Source of the DNA: Microcaldota archaeon
GTDB lineage: Archaea; Micrarchaeota; Micrarchaeia; Anstonellales; Anstonellaceae
NCBI GenBank assembly: GCA_026413805.1
Contig: JAOAKE010000008.1
Coordinates: 1-24,246 of the forward strand
Length of the DNA: 24,246 bases
Direction: 5' to 3'
Shown here: positions 15,720 through 22,976 of the stretch, piece after piece
How positions within the stretch are numbered: position 1 is the stretch's first letter
Layout: the number at the start of each line of letters is the position of its first letter
The notes under the pieces: model-generated
What the model saw: the letters and a program-made list of their open reading frames with translations, nothing else
The model's database searches: none
Told to the model about the DNA's origin: nothing
Made by a program: the position numbers and the translations under genes

Positions 15720-17852
15720 ATGCGACCAGCGCTTGCAATCTTGCTGATACTCCTTGCAATTGCTGTTATATCAGGGCAGGCAATACAAAACCCAGTCACA
15801 ATCAGGTCAGCAACCATCTCCATAGATGAAAACGGGACAATCAGCATTTCAAAAGGGGAGTTTCGCTCCATCGAGATTAACCTTTCTATCCCTTCTTCCA
15901 CGCCTTACCAAAAGGTGCAGGTCAATGACAAGGTAAACACAGATGCAGAAGGCAACCAATTCATAACAATTTCTTCAAAAAGCCCCACGAACCCATTTGT
16001 TTACTCAAAAAGAATGTTGGTTGAAACATCTGCCCGGACCACAAAGTCCCTCCCATCAAATTATGTCGTTGACTCGCACCTTTTAAAATATCTTGTCGCG
16101 ACCAACCGCACGCAGTCAGGCAAGGCAGAAATTCGGCAAATCGCAGAGGAGATAACTGCCAATTCATCTGACCCGTTTGAAAAGGTTGCAAGGCTCGCCA
16201 TTTTTGTAAATGGCTACGTCCAATACAACAAAGGCATGGTAGGGCAAGAAAAAGACGCCCTTTGGGTGCTTAAAAACAAGCAGGGAGTCTGCACAGAATA
16301 TTCCACACTCTTTGCAGCGCTTGCGCGCGCAGCAGGCATACCCACGCGCTATGTGGTTGGCTACGCATATGACAATGAGCAGAATTCATGGGTGGGGCAC
16401 TTGTGGAATGAAGCCTATATAGGAGAATGGGTGCCAGTTGATTCTACCTGGATGGAAGTTGGGTGGCTGGATGCCATGCATATTGAAGTTAGCAAAGGAA
16501 GGGAGCTTTCTGATGAGTCCAACCTTGTTGCCTATGTCACTCGGCAAGATGGCGTCTTGGAGTGGGAAACCTCTGCAAAGAGCGGAGCCTACGCTGACAA
16601 TATTTACCTTCTGGATGCCAAGCCCGGCACGCCTATTGACGATTTTGAAATAAAGGCGGTGAAAGGCAAGCTTGCCCCAGGCGAAGAAACAATCATCTTC
16701 CTTTCAATGAAAGGCGAGGATTACAGGGTGGTGAGTGCCACCCTGCATTCGTGCGTTGGCGATGAGCTAAAAGTGGCTTCTCCGAAGAAGCAATTCCTTA
16801 TCATGCGGCCTGCTGCCACCTCAGTTGCGGTATGGGAAGTCAAGGCTTCTCCCAATGTTTCTAAAAACTACATATATACCTGCCCGCTTGTGATAAGCTC
16901 GCCTTATTTTGACGAAAGGAGGGTTGAGGTGCAAATAGACCCCCAGCTTTCAGAGAGCCCTTCATTTCAGGCAGCCCTCTCACAAGAAAACATCGTGTTG
17001 GGACAAAAAGCCAACATCACATTGTCTCTCCCTTACAGTAGAATTGGGGAGAATTTCTATATAATAAGCGAAAGCGGAGTTTCAAGCAAGCAGGCAACTG
17101 CCCCTGCCTTCAGCCTGTCCTTCTCTCCAGCAGGGCCGGGCAAGAGGGCAGTGTATGTGGCTGGCGAAAAGGGAGGCTTCAAGAAGCTTACTTACTTTGG
17201 AAGCTTTTCTCCTGGAAAAATTAGGATTGACAAGTTTGAAATGCCATCCGGGGCAGTGGCAGGGGTAAAGTCAAAGGCCGTCCTTTCAGTCTCTTCTGCA
17301 AACTACCCCTCCGACATAAGCGTTAGATTTTCTTTTGGCGGGATTGAAGAAGAGAAAAAGGCACGGATAAATGCCAAAACTGAATTTGAGTTTGAATTTC
17401 TCCCTGAGAAAACTGGCAGCTTTGAGGCAAGCGCATCTGTCAAGTCATCTGATGGCTCTGAAGACAGCCGAAAGCAGTTTGTGTATATAGAAGCGCAGCC
17501 AAGACTTTTGATAGTCAAAAAATCAATAAAAAAGACTAGCGATGGCAGGCTGCAAGTGGTCTTTTCGTTCAAGCCCGCTGGCAATCTTGTTTCACCTGAA
17601 ATAAAAATAGGGGGCATTTCTCAGCCAGCTGACAAGGAAGCAACCTTTGTGCTAACCAAGGGAGTGTACCTTGCGCAGCTTAGTTGGAAGGACCAATTTG
17701 GCAACTCCTATCTGCAAGAAGAGGAAATAGAAGTAAGCGAACCCCTCTTCCCACAGGTCTTTGAAGAGCCAGGCAGCACGGCTCCATCGTTGTGTGCAAC
17801 TTCGCTTGCAGTGGCGCTTCTCTTGGTTGCAGTGGCAATTCCAAGGAGGTAA
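15720..17852 (+). CDS. Secreted, membrane-anchored transglutaminase-like protein
   Basis: The 710-residue protein has an N-terminal signal peptide (MRPALAILLILLAIAVISG) and a C-terminal hydrophobic segment (SLATSLAVALLLVAVAI region) followed by Arg-Arg, so it is predicted to sit outside the cell anchored by its C terminus. The transglutaminase-like core has the triad Cys191 (QGVCTEYS), His227 (VGHLWNEAY) and Asp241 (WVPVDSTW). About 400 residues of beta-rich, probably Ig-like repeats follow. Prokaryotic members are often proteases or cell-surface remodelling enzymes; the substrate here is unknown. The ATG at 15720 fits the signal peptide and the TATA spacing; a TTG at 15702 would add six residues. 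Its last codons contain the ribosome site of the next gene. Confidence 0.88.
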   Translation: MRPALAILLILLAIAVISGQAIQNPVTIRSATISIDENGTISISKGEFRSIEINLSIPSSTPYQKVQVNDKVNTDAEGNQFITISSKSPTNPFVYSKRMLVETSARTTKSLPSNYVVDSHLLKYLVATNRTQSGKAEIRQIAEEITANSSDPFEKVARLAIFVNGYVQYNKGMVGQEKDALWVLKNKQGVCTEYSTLFAALARAAGIPTRYVVGYAYDNEQNSWVGHLWNEAYIGEWVPVDSTWMEVGWLDAMHIEVSKGRELSDESNLVAYVTRQDGVLEWETSAKSGAYADNIYLLDAKPGTPIDDFEIKAVKGKLAPGEETIIFLSMKGEDYRVVSATLHSCVGDELKVASPKKQFLIMRPAATSVAVWEVKASPNVSKNYIYTCPLVISSPYFDERRVEVQIDPQLSESPSFQAALSQENIVLGQKANITLSLPYSRIGENFYIISESGVSSKQATAPAFSLSFSPAGPGKRAVYVAGEKGGFKKLTYFGSFSPGKIRIDKFEMPSGAVAGVKSKAVLSVSSANYPSDISVRFSFGGIEEEKKARINAKTEFEFEFLPEKTGSFEASASVKSSDGSEDSRKQFVYIEAQPRLLIVKKSIKKTSDGRLQVVFSFKPAGNLVSPEIKIGGISQPADKEATFVLTKGVYLAQLSWKDQFGNSYLQEEEIEVSEPLFPQVFEEPGSTAPSLCATSLAVALLLVAVAIPRR
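17845..17850 (+). promoter_or_regulatory. Strong Shine-Dalgarno inside the 3' end of the transglutaminase gene
   Basis: GGAGGT is a perfect match to the anti-Shine-Dalgarno end of 16S rRNA. It is formed by the Arg-Arg codons and the first base of the TAA stop of the upstream gene. It lies six bases before the ATG at 17857 and fixes that start, against a longer reading frame beginning at 17761. Confidence 0.85.
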
Positions 17853-17856
17853 ATTA

Positions 17857-18630
17857 ATGGCAGAGATAGTTTTTCTTGGGACAGGGGGAGGCAGGCACAA
17901 CTTAATTCTCCAAGAAAGGCGGACCGCTGGCTTTTGCATTAACGGAAGCATAAAGACCTATGTTGACCCTGGCCCAGGCTCGCTTGTTGCCTGCAAGGAC
18001 TTTTCACAAGACCCCCGGAAAGTAGACTTGCTTGTTCTAACCCACAACCACATAGACCACATAAACGATGCAGGGGTAATTGCAGAAGCAATGAGTGGCT
18101 ACGCCTTGCGAAAAAAGGGCTGTGCCATTGGCTCAAAAAGCGTAATTGAAGGGGATGAATTGGGCGACCGGGGGATTTCCCGCTACCATCTAAATGCGCT
18201 AGAGAGGGTTTTTGTCGCAAAGCCAGGGGTCCCTCTTGACTTGTCTTTTTTCAAAAGCCCAGTTTCTTTTCTCCCAACGCAAGTCAGGCATGACGACCAG
18301 ACAGGGTTCGGCTTTGTGATGTCGCTGGACGGCAGAAAGATTGGCTATACATCAGATACAGAGTATTTTGAGGGGATTGGAAGGCAATATTCCTCCTGCG
18401 ACGCCCTGGTAATAAACATGCTAAAAAAAGAAGACGACGACATTCCCGGGCACCTTTCTACACGCGGTGCAATTGCTCTGCTTGATGAGGCAAGGCCCAA
18501 GCTTGCCATCCTTACCCACCTTGGCCTGCGGCTGATTAGGGCAGGGCCAGAAAAGGAGGCAGAAAAAATACAGCGCAAAACAGGGGTAAAGACGCTTGCA
18601 GCAGAAGACGGCATGAAAGTCAAGCTTTGA
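17857..18630 (+). CDS. Metallo-beta-lactamase-fold hydrolase
   Basis: The 257-residue protein has the MBL-fold metal motif THNHIDH (His63, His65, Asp67, His68). Later ligand candidates include RHDDQTGFG, the Asp of YTSDTEY, and His in PGHLSTRGA. The start MAEIVFLGTGGGRHN and the order of motifs resemble the PhnP/phosphodiesterase-like branch of the superfamily, but the substrate is not evident. No RNA-processing beta-CASP domain is present. Cytoplasmic location is expected. It is translationally linked to the transglutaminase gene through a shared ribosome site, although the two products act on opposite sides of the membrane. It converges with the phosphatase gene, with one base between stops. 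Confidence 0.9.
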   Translation: MAEIVFLGTGGGRHNLILQERRTAGFCINGSIKTYVDPGPGSLVACKDFSQDPRKVDLLVLTHNHIDHINDAGVIAEAMSGYALRKKGCAIGSKSVIEGDELGDRGISRYHLNALERVFVAKPGVPLDLSFFKSPVSFLPTQVRHDDQTGFGFVMSLDGRKIGYTSDTEYFEGIGRQYSSCDALVINMLKKEDDDIPGHLSTRGAIALLDEARPKLAILTHLGLRLIRAGPEKEAEKIQRKTGVKTLAAEDGMKVKL

Positions 18631-18631
18631 T

Positions 18632-19447
18632 TCATCCGAGCCCATAAATCCCGGCAAGGAGCATCAAAATCCCAAATATAAATGCAAGGTATTCTACTTT
18701 TAGCTTGCGGACTGAATACATCAAAAAGCCTATTGTGAAATACCCAAAAACAAAGCTTGAAGCGGCAAGCATGGCCCCCTCTTCAATCGGAAGCTGCGCC
18801 GAGCCAAATGAGAAGCCCCAGATTAGGACCTCTGCCGCAAGGACTACGGGGATTGACAAAAGGAAGCTGAGCTTGAAGGCACTTTGGGAATTGAACCCTC
18901 TCCAAATCAGGGCTGCTGTGGTTGTGCCTGCCCTTGAAACCCCTGGAAGGACTGAAAGGCCTTGCATCAGGCCTGTTATGACGCCGTCTTTCCAGTTTGC
19001 AGAGCGGTCTTCCCGCCACTTGACGCTGCTGTGCGAGGTGATTAAAAAACCGGTAAATATCAGCCCAGCTCCCATCACTGCGAGGACGGAGCTCCCATCC
19101 AGAAAAGGCAGCACAACCCACTCAATTGCAAGCAACGGAATGCCAACTATCCCTGTAAAAAACAGGGCTGAAAGGAAAAACCCCGCCCTTCCTGCCAACA
19201 TTGCTTCCGGCTTTTTGTTGGCAAGCCCTCTTTGCAGATGAGCGATGAAATTTGCAATTTCTTTTCTGAAATATAAGACAGAAGCAGCCAGAGTCCCAAG
19301 GTGCAAAAAGAGAAGGACAGCGACCGTGTCTTGTGGCCTTCCGCCAAACAGCATATAGGCTGCTGCGGTCATTGTTTTTGAAGAGAGCGGCAGCCACTCA
19401 GTGATTGCTTGCACTAAGCCGAGCAGGAGTATTTGCGGCAAGTCCAT
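18632..19447 (-). CDS. UppP/BacA-type polyprenyl-diphosphate phosphatase
   Basis: The 271-residue membrane protein belongs to the UppP (BacA) family, which dephosphorylates polyprenyl diphosphate to recycle the lipid carrier for glycan export. About eight hydrophobic helices are apparent. The first conserved region reads GLVQAITEWLPLSSKTM and the second PGVSRAGTT, matching the two inverted active-site motifs. The second Glu of the first motif and the Arg of the second are kept. The first Glu is Gln, as in many homologues, and the usual SSxGH has become SSKTM, losing the histidine. The archaeal substrate could be a dolichol-like or C55 lipid. The ATG at 19447 is preferred over a TTG at 19450. 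Confidence 0.85.
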   Translation of the reverse strand: MDLPQILLLGLVQAITEWLPLSSKTMTAAAYMLFGGRPQDTVAVLLFLHLGTLAASVLYFRKEIANFIAHLQRGLANKKPEAMLAGRAGFFLSALFFTGIVGIPLLAIEWVVLPFLDGSSVLAVMGAGLIFTGFLITSHSSVKWREDRSANWKDGVITGLMQGLSVLPGVSRAGTTTAALIWRGFNSQSAFKLSFLLSIPVVLAAEVLIWGFSFGSAQLPIEEGAMLAASSFVFGYFTIGFLMYSVRKLKVEYLAFIFGILMLLAGIYGLG

Positions 19448-19473
19448 CAAATCAGGCTAATACAGGCAGAATA

Positions 19474-19483
19474 GATTAATAAC
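19474..19483. promoter_or_regulatory. Central TATA-like box between uppP and valS
   Basis: GATTAATAAC lies near the middle of the 57-base gap. Its core TTAATAA is centred at 19479, 26 bases before the valS ATG and 32 bases from the uppP ATG. It is the only good TATA-like sequence for either gene, so both may use it. Confidence 0.45.
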
Positions 19484-19504
19484 TTACTGCTTAGAACAGA
19501 CAGC

Positions 19505-21871
19505 ATGGCAATTTGCAGCCATTACGGAAAGGAAGTTGAAGAAAAATGGCAAAAATACTGGGAGGAAAGCGGCGTTTATAGGTTTGATGAGGCGGACAGC
19601 TCCCGCCCGATTTATTCAATAGACTCGCCCCCGCCTTTTACTTCAGGCGAGCTTCACATGGGGCATGTGCTTTCCTATTCTTACTTTGACTTCGTTGCCC
19701 GCTACAAGAGGATGCGCGGCTTTAATGTCTATTACCCGCAGGGCTGGGATTGCCAGGGCTTCCCTACTGAAGTTCGGGTAGAGGCAAAGTATGGAAAGGG
19801 GCTTTCAAGGCAAGAGTTCAGGAACCGCTGCGTGCAATGGACGGCTGAATTCATAGAAAAGATGCGCTCGCAGATGAAATCCTTGGGCTTCTCACCAGAC
19901 TGGCGATTTGAATACCGCACAATGGACAAGGAGTATCACCGCAAGGTCCAACTTTCCCTTTTGAAGATGTATCGCAATGGGCTTATCTACCGCTCAGAAC
20001 ATCCGGTTTACTGGTGCACCTCTTGTGTTTCTGCACTCGCAAAGACAGATACAGAAGAAACCGAAAGGGAGACCGAGCTTCATTTTGTCAATTTTTCGCT
20101 TGGCGGCAAGCCCTTGCCTGTTGCCACTACTCGCCCAGAGCTTATGCACGCCTGCGTAGCCGTTGCCTACAATCCAAAAGATGAAAGGTATCGTGCCGTA
20201 AGAGAAAAAATGGTCACTACTCCGCTGGGCAAGGAAGTCCCATTCATTGCAGATGAAGATGTGGACATGGAGTTTGGCTCAGGCGTTGTGATGATATGCA
20301 CCTTTGGGGACAAGCAGGACATTGTCTGGGCCTACAAGCACAAGCTTCCCCTTATACGCGCCATGGATGAAGAAGGGAGGCTGACAAATGCAGGCGAGCT
20401 CAACGGGCTGCGAGTCCAAGCAGCACGCGAGAAGCTTATAGAAAGGCTTCGCAGGGAAGGGAAGCTGGCAAAAAGCCAAAGAATTGTCCAAACAATCAAG
20501 GTCCATGACCGCTGCAAGAAGCCTGTGGAATTTCTCCTCTCAATGCAGTGGTTTGCGAAGATAACTGAAAAATCCGAAGAGATAATTTCGAGTGCCCGAA
20601 AAATACGATGGGTGCCTGAATTCGGAATTCAATATTTAATTGACTGGGCAAGGTTTGTGGAATGGGACTGGGTGATTTCCCGCCAAAGAGTCTTCGGGAC
20701 TCCGCTCCCATTCTGGATTGACAAAAAGACAGGCGAAGTATTCCCGGCAGACGAAGAGGAGCTTCCATTTAACCCAGAGCAAAAGCCCACTAAGATGGGA
20801 AAAAACGGCAATGAGCTATTTGCAGAAACATCCACCTGCGACTGCTGGGTTGATTCCAGCATCACGCCTCTTGTTATTTCGGGCTGGCCAGACAACCAGA
20901 AGCTTTTTTCCAAGCTCTATCCTATCTCGCTAAGACCGCAGGGAGTTGAGATAGTCCGCACCTGGGCGTTTTACACCATCTATCGCTGCACAGAGCTTAC
21001 AGGCACGCCCCCATTCAAAGAGATACTCCTCAATGGAAATGTGCTTGCGCCTGACGGCAAAAAGATGAGCAAATCGCTTGGCAACATAATCTCCCCTGAC
21101 AAGCTGCTGGCTGACTATTCAGCTGATGCGGTCAGGACATGGGCAGCGCTTTCAGGGGCAATGGCAAAGGATCGCCCCTTCTCCTACCAAGACATGCAAT
21201 ATGCCAAGAGCTTCATAACAAAAATGCTCAACGCAGCTCGCTTGGTTGAGCGGGCATGTGCTGGTTTTGGGGGCGCTGCCCCGAAAAAAGAGCACCTGAG
21301 GATTCCGGACAGGTGGATACTCTCGCGCCTGCAAAAGGTGATTAAGGAGGCGACTGCCAACTTTGAAGAATTCCAATTCCACCACGCAACAAAAACAGTG
21401 CAGGACTTCTTCTGGCACGAATACTGCGACTTTTATTTGGAATACATCAAGCACAGGATTTACCAGCCAGAAAAATACGGGGAGGAAAGCAAGCGCGCAG
21501 CCCAGCACACTGCCAGAAAGGTACTTCTGGCATGCACCCAGCTTCTTGCCCCGATAATTCCGCACCTATGTGAGGAGATATGGCAGGCATTCAACCCAGG
21601 CAAAAGCGTCCATCTTTCAGACTGGCCGGAGGAGGAAAAAGGCTACATAGATGCACAAGCCGAAGAAAAGGCGGAGTTTCTAAACGAAATAATTTCTGCT
21701 GCCCGGCAGTTCAAGGCAGAGAGAAAGCTGCCCCTCAATTCTGAGATAGCTTCTGCAAGAATCTCATGTGGGTTTGACTTTGAGGAGATTAAAGAGGAGA
21801 TTCACGCCACCGCAAAAGTAAAGATTATTAATCCTGCCAGAGGAATGAAGAGCATAGAGTTTGAAAATTAA
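19505..21871 (+). CDS. valS: Valyl-tRNA synthetase, archaeal type
   Basis: The 788-residue class I synthetase charges tRNA-Val. The ATP-binding signatures are HMGH (in SGELHMGHVLSY) and KMSKS (in DGKKMSKSLGN). The editing domain is visible around PVATTRPELMHACVAVAYNP. GWDCQGFPTEVRVE and the CWVDSSITPLVISGWP segment fit archaeal ValRS rather than IleRS or LeuRS. It is shorter than bacterial ValRS and lacks their C-terminal coiled coil, as expected for this branch. The ATG at 19505 is 26 bases from the central TATA box, and no ribosome-binding site is seen. A small membrane-protein gene follows within 11 bases. Confidence 0.94.
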   Translation: MAICSHYGKEVEEKWQKYWEESGVYRFDEADSSRPIYSIDSPPPFTSGELHMGHVLSYSYFDFVARYKRMRGFNVYYPQGWDCQGFPTEVRVEAKYGKGLSRQEFRNRCVQWTAEFIEKMRSQMKSLGFSPDWRFEYRTMDKEYHRKVQLSLLKMYRNGLIYRSEHPVYWCTSCVSALAKTDTEETERETELHFVNFSLGGKPLPVATTRPELMHACVAVAYNPKDERYRAVREKMVTTPLGKEVPFIADEDVDMEFGSGVVMICTFGDKQDIVWAYKHKLPLIRAMDEEGRLTNAGELNGLRVQAAREKLIERLRREGKLAKSQRIVQTIKVHDRCKKPVEFLLSMQWFAKITEKSEEIISSARKIRWVPEFGIQYLIDWARFVEWDWVISRQRVFGTPLPFWIDKKTGEVFPADEEELPFNPEQKPTKMGKNGNELFAETSTCDCWVDSSITPLVISGWPDNQKLFSKLYPISLRPQGVEIVRTWAFYTIYRCTELTGTPPFKEILLNGNVLAPDGKKMSKSLGNIISPDKLLADYSADAVRTWAALSGAMAKDRPFSYQDMQYAKSFITKMLNAARLVERACAGFGGAAPKKEHLRIPDRWILSRLQKVIKEATANFEEFQFHHATKTVQDFFWHEYCDFYLEYIKHRIYQPEKYGEESKRAAQHTARKVLLACTQLLAPIIPHLCEEIWQAFNPGKSVHLSDWPEEEKGYIDAQAEEKAEFLNEIISAARQFKAERKLPLNSEIASARISCGFDFEEIKEEIHATAKVKIINPARGMKSIEFEN

Positions 21872-21881
21872 GGGGCGGATG

Positions 21882-22328
21882 ATGGCAAAAGGAAAGAGCA
21901 AAACTGGTTTCAAAAGGAAGGTCGCACCCAGCCAGCGAAAGCGCAGAAAAAAGCCGCTTCCTGTGCCCAAGCTTAAAGAAGAGACCTTTACTTTTGAAAG
22001 GCCAGCGGTTTCAGAGTTCAGCGAACAGAGGATAGCCCCGCCAGAGGAAGAGCTGGCGCCTTCACCACCTCCTCTTCCCCATGAGCCCGACGAACAGCCC
22101 AGCAAAAGGCACCTTCCCCTCCAACACCACTATGGGAAGGCGGTCAGAAAAAGCTTATTTTTGCGATTGCTGGCAGTCTTCGGCGTTTCTGCGATTGGCG
22201 CAGGGCTTTTTTTGGTCTTTTTGGCAGTGTTTCTTCATATGGAGCTTTTGCACTCCCTGTTGATATCAGGCTCTTTATTCATCGCCTTTCTTATAGTGAC
22301 CTATACCTTGTTTGACCCAGGCAGGTAG
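21882..22328 (+). CDS. Small two-helix membrane protein, function unknown
   Basis: I do not recognise a family. From the ATG at 21882 the protein has 148 residues; ATG 21879 would add one. The first ~40 residues are very basic (repeated Lys/Arg in a KRKRRKK-like stretch). A proline- and glutamate-rich linker follows (PPEEELAPSPPPLPHEPDE), and then two hydrophobic helices separated by a short HMELLH turn, about residues 92-117 and 122-142. The predicted arrangement is a cytoplasmic, possibly nucleic-acid- or ribosome-facing basic tail on a membrane hairpin. It follows valS by about 10 bases and is probably co-transcribed. Codon use resembles the neighbours, which supports a real gene. Confidence 0.7.
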   Translation: MAKGKSKTGFKRKVAPSQRKRRKKPLPVPKLKEETFTFERPAVSEFSEQRIAPPEEELAPSPPPLPHEPDEQPSKRHLPLQHHYGKAVRKSLFLRLLAVFGVSAIGAGLFLVFLAVFLHMELLHSLLISGSLFIAFLIVTYTLFDPGR

Positions 22329-22350
22329 GCGCAAAGCAGCAAGGGAAGTC

Positions 22351-22358
22351 TTTTAAAA
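22351..22358 (+). promoter_or_regulatory. TATA-like box upstream of rpsO
   Basis: TTTTAAAA is centred at 22354.5 and would start transcription near 22380, at the 5' edge of the foldable leader. A second AT-rich stretch at 22365-22375 (TTTATAGTATA) is an alternative that would start transcription inside the structure. Confidence 0.45.
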
Positions 22359-22374
22359 TGCTTGTTTATAGTAT

Positions 22375-22476
22375 AGGCTGCTTCGGCTGGACGGTTGAGC
22401 CAAACCGCAAACTCGGAAGCCTTTGAACGAGTTTTTCCAAAGATTCCAGCCTCTTGGAAATTGTTCTGAGCAGCTT
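22375..22476 (+). ncRNA. Cloverleaf-forming leader RNA upstream of rpsO (candidate regulator)
   Basis: The 171-base gap before rpsO contains a segment that can fold into a closed four-stem structure. P1 is AGGCTGCTT (22375-22383) with GAGCAGCTT (22468-22476), nine pairs with two G-U. P2 is CGGTT (22392-22396) with AACCG (22403-22407). P3 is AAACTCG (22409-22415) with CGAGTTT (22428-22434). P4 is TTCCAA (22435-22440) with TTGGAA (22454-22459). P3 and P4 abut, as for coaxial stacking. The structure ends 10 bases before the rpsO Shine-Dalgarno. S15 recognises a helical junction in 16S rRNA and represses its own mRNA through leader structures in bacteria, so autoregulation is a reasonable inference. 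A free-standing small RNA is the alternative. Confidence 0.5.
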
Positions 22477-22486
22477 CCATGAAATA

Positions 22487-22492
22487 GGAGGT
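22487..22492 (+). promoter_or_regulatory. Shine-Dalgarno that sets the rpsO start
   Basis: GGAGGT is one base before an in-frame ATG at 22494 and seven bases before the ATG at 22500. The spacing favours 22500 as the real start. The base order GGAGGTTAT lets the first ATG act as part of an extended pairing with the 16S 3' end. Confidence 0.8.
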
Positions 22493-22499
22493 TATGCTA

Positions 22500-22955
22500 A
22501 TGGCAAGAATGCATTCAAAAAAGAGAGGGAAGTCGGGTTCAAAAAAGCCAGCAGTAAAAATTGCGCCTGAATGGACTGAATATGCTCCGCACGAGGTAGA
22601 AGAGCTTGTTGTCAAGATGGGCAAGGAAGGCAAGGGACCTACAGAAATAGGCATGATACTGCGCGATGTCTATGGCATCCCCTCTGTCCAAAACATCTGC
22701 AACAAGTCAATAACAGCAATATTGAAAGAAAATGGGGTAAAGCTTGGCTTTCCCGAAGACCTTCTCAACCTTATCAAGCGCGCAGTCAATATGCGAGAGC
22801 ACCTGAGGACCAACCGGGCAGACAAGCACAACCGAACAAAGCTTATTCATGTGGAATCAAAGATAGGCCGCCTTGTGAAGTTTTACCGGAGGACAGGCCG
22901 CATTCCTGCTGATTGGAAATACGACCCAGAAACAGCGGCACTTCTGGTCAAGTAA
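22500..22955 (+). CDS. rpsO: 30S ribosomal protein S15 (eukaryotic S13 type)
   Basis: The 151-residue protein is the archaeal/eukaryotic form of S15, with the typical N terminus MARMHSKKRGKSGSKKP. The middle carries GPTEIGMILRDVYGIPSV, and the S15 core runs through LRTNRADKHNRTKLIHVESKIGRLVKFYRR. It binds the central domain of 16S rRNA early in small-subunit assembly. The start is set at 22500 by the Shine-Dalgarno spacing and by the conserved archaeal N terminus; an ATG at 22494 would add Met-Leu. It has its own promoter-like box and a structured leader, and S3Ae follows after 21 bases with a copy of the same initiation arrangement. Confidence 0.97.
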   Translation: MARMHSKKRGKSGSKKPAVKIAPEWTEYAPHEVEELVVKMGKEGKGPTEIGMILRDVYGIPSVQNICNKSITAILKENGVKLGFPEDLLNLIKRAVNMREHLRTNRADKHNRTKLIHVESKIGRLVKFYRRTGRIPADWKYDPETAALLVK

Positions 22956-22963
22956 GGGCAATC

Positions 22964-22969
22964 GGAGGT
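22964..22969 (+). promoter_or_regulatory. Shine-Dalgarno that sets the S3Ae start
   Basis: GGAGGT lies one base before an in-frame ATG at 22971 and seven bases before the ATG at 22977. As for rpsO, spacing favours the second ATG, so the first is probably a spacer. Confidence 0.75.
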
Positions 22970-22976
22970 TATGTTG

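Noticed and set aside
18705..19241. 178-residue rightward reading frame opposite uppP
   Set aside because: It is the complementary-strand shadow of a recognisable membrane protein gene; the composition is low-information and no start signal is present.
22375..22476. A tRNA gene in the rpsO leader
   Set aside because: The fold is a four-stem junction but lacks the T-loop TTCRA signature, a 7-pair acceptor with discriminator, and a recognisable anticodon loop.
22440..22480. C/D box guide RNA in the rpsO leader
   Set aside because: A CTGA (box D-like) occurs at 22466, but no RTGATGA box C is present at a suitable distance.
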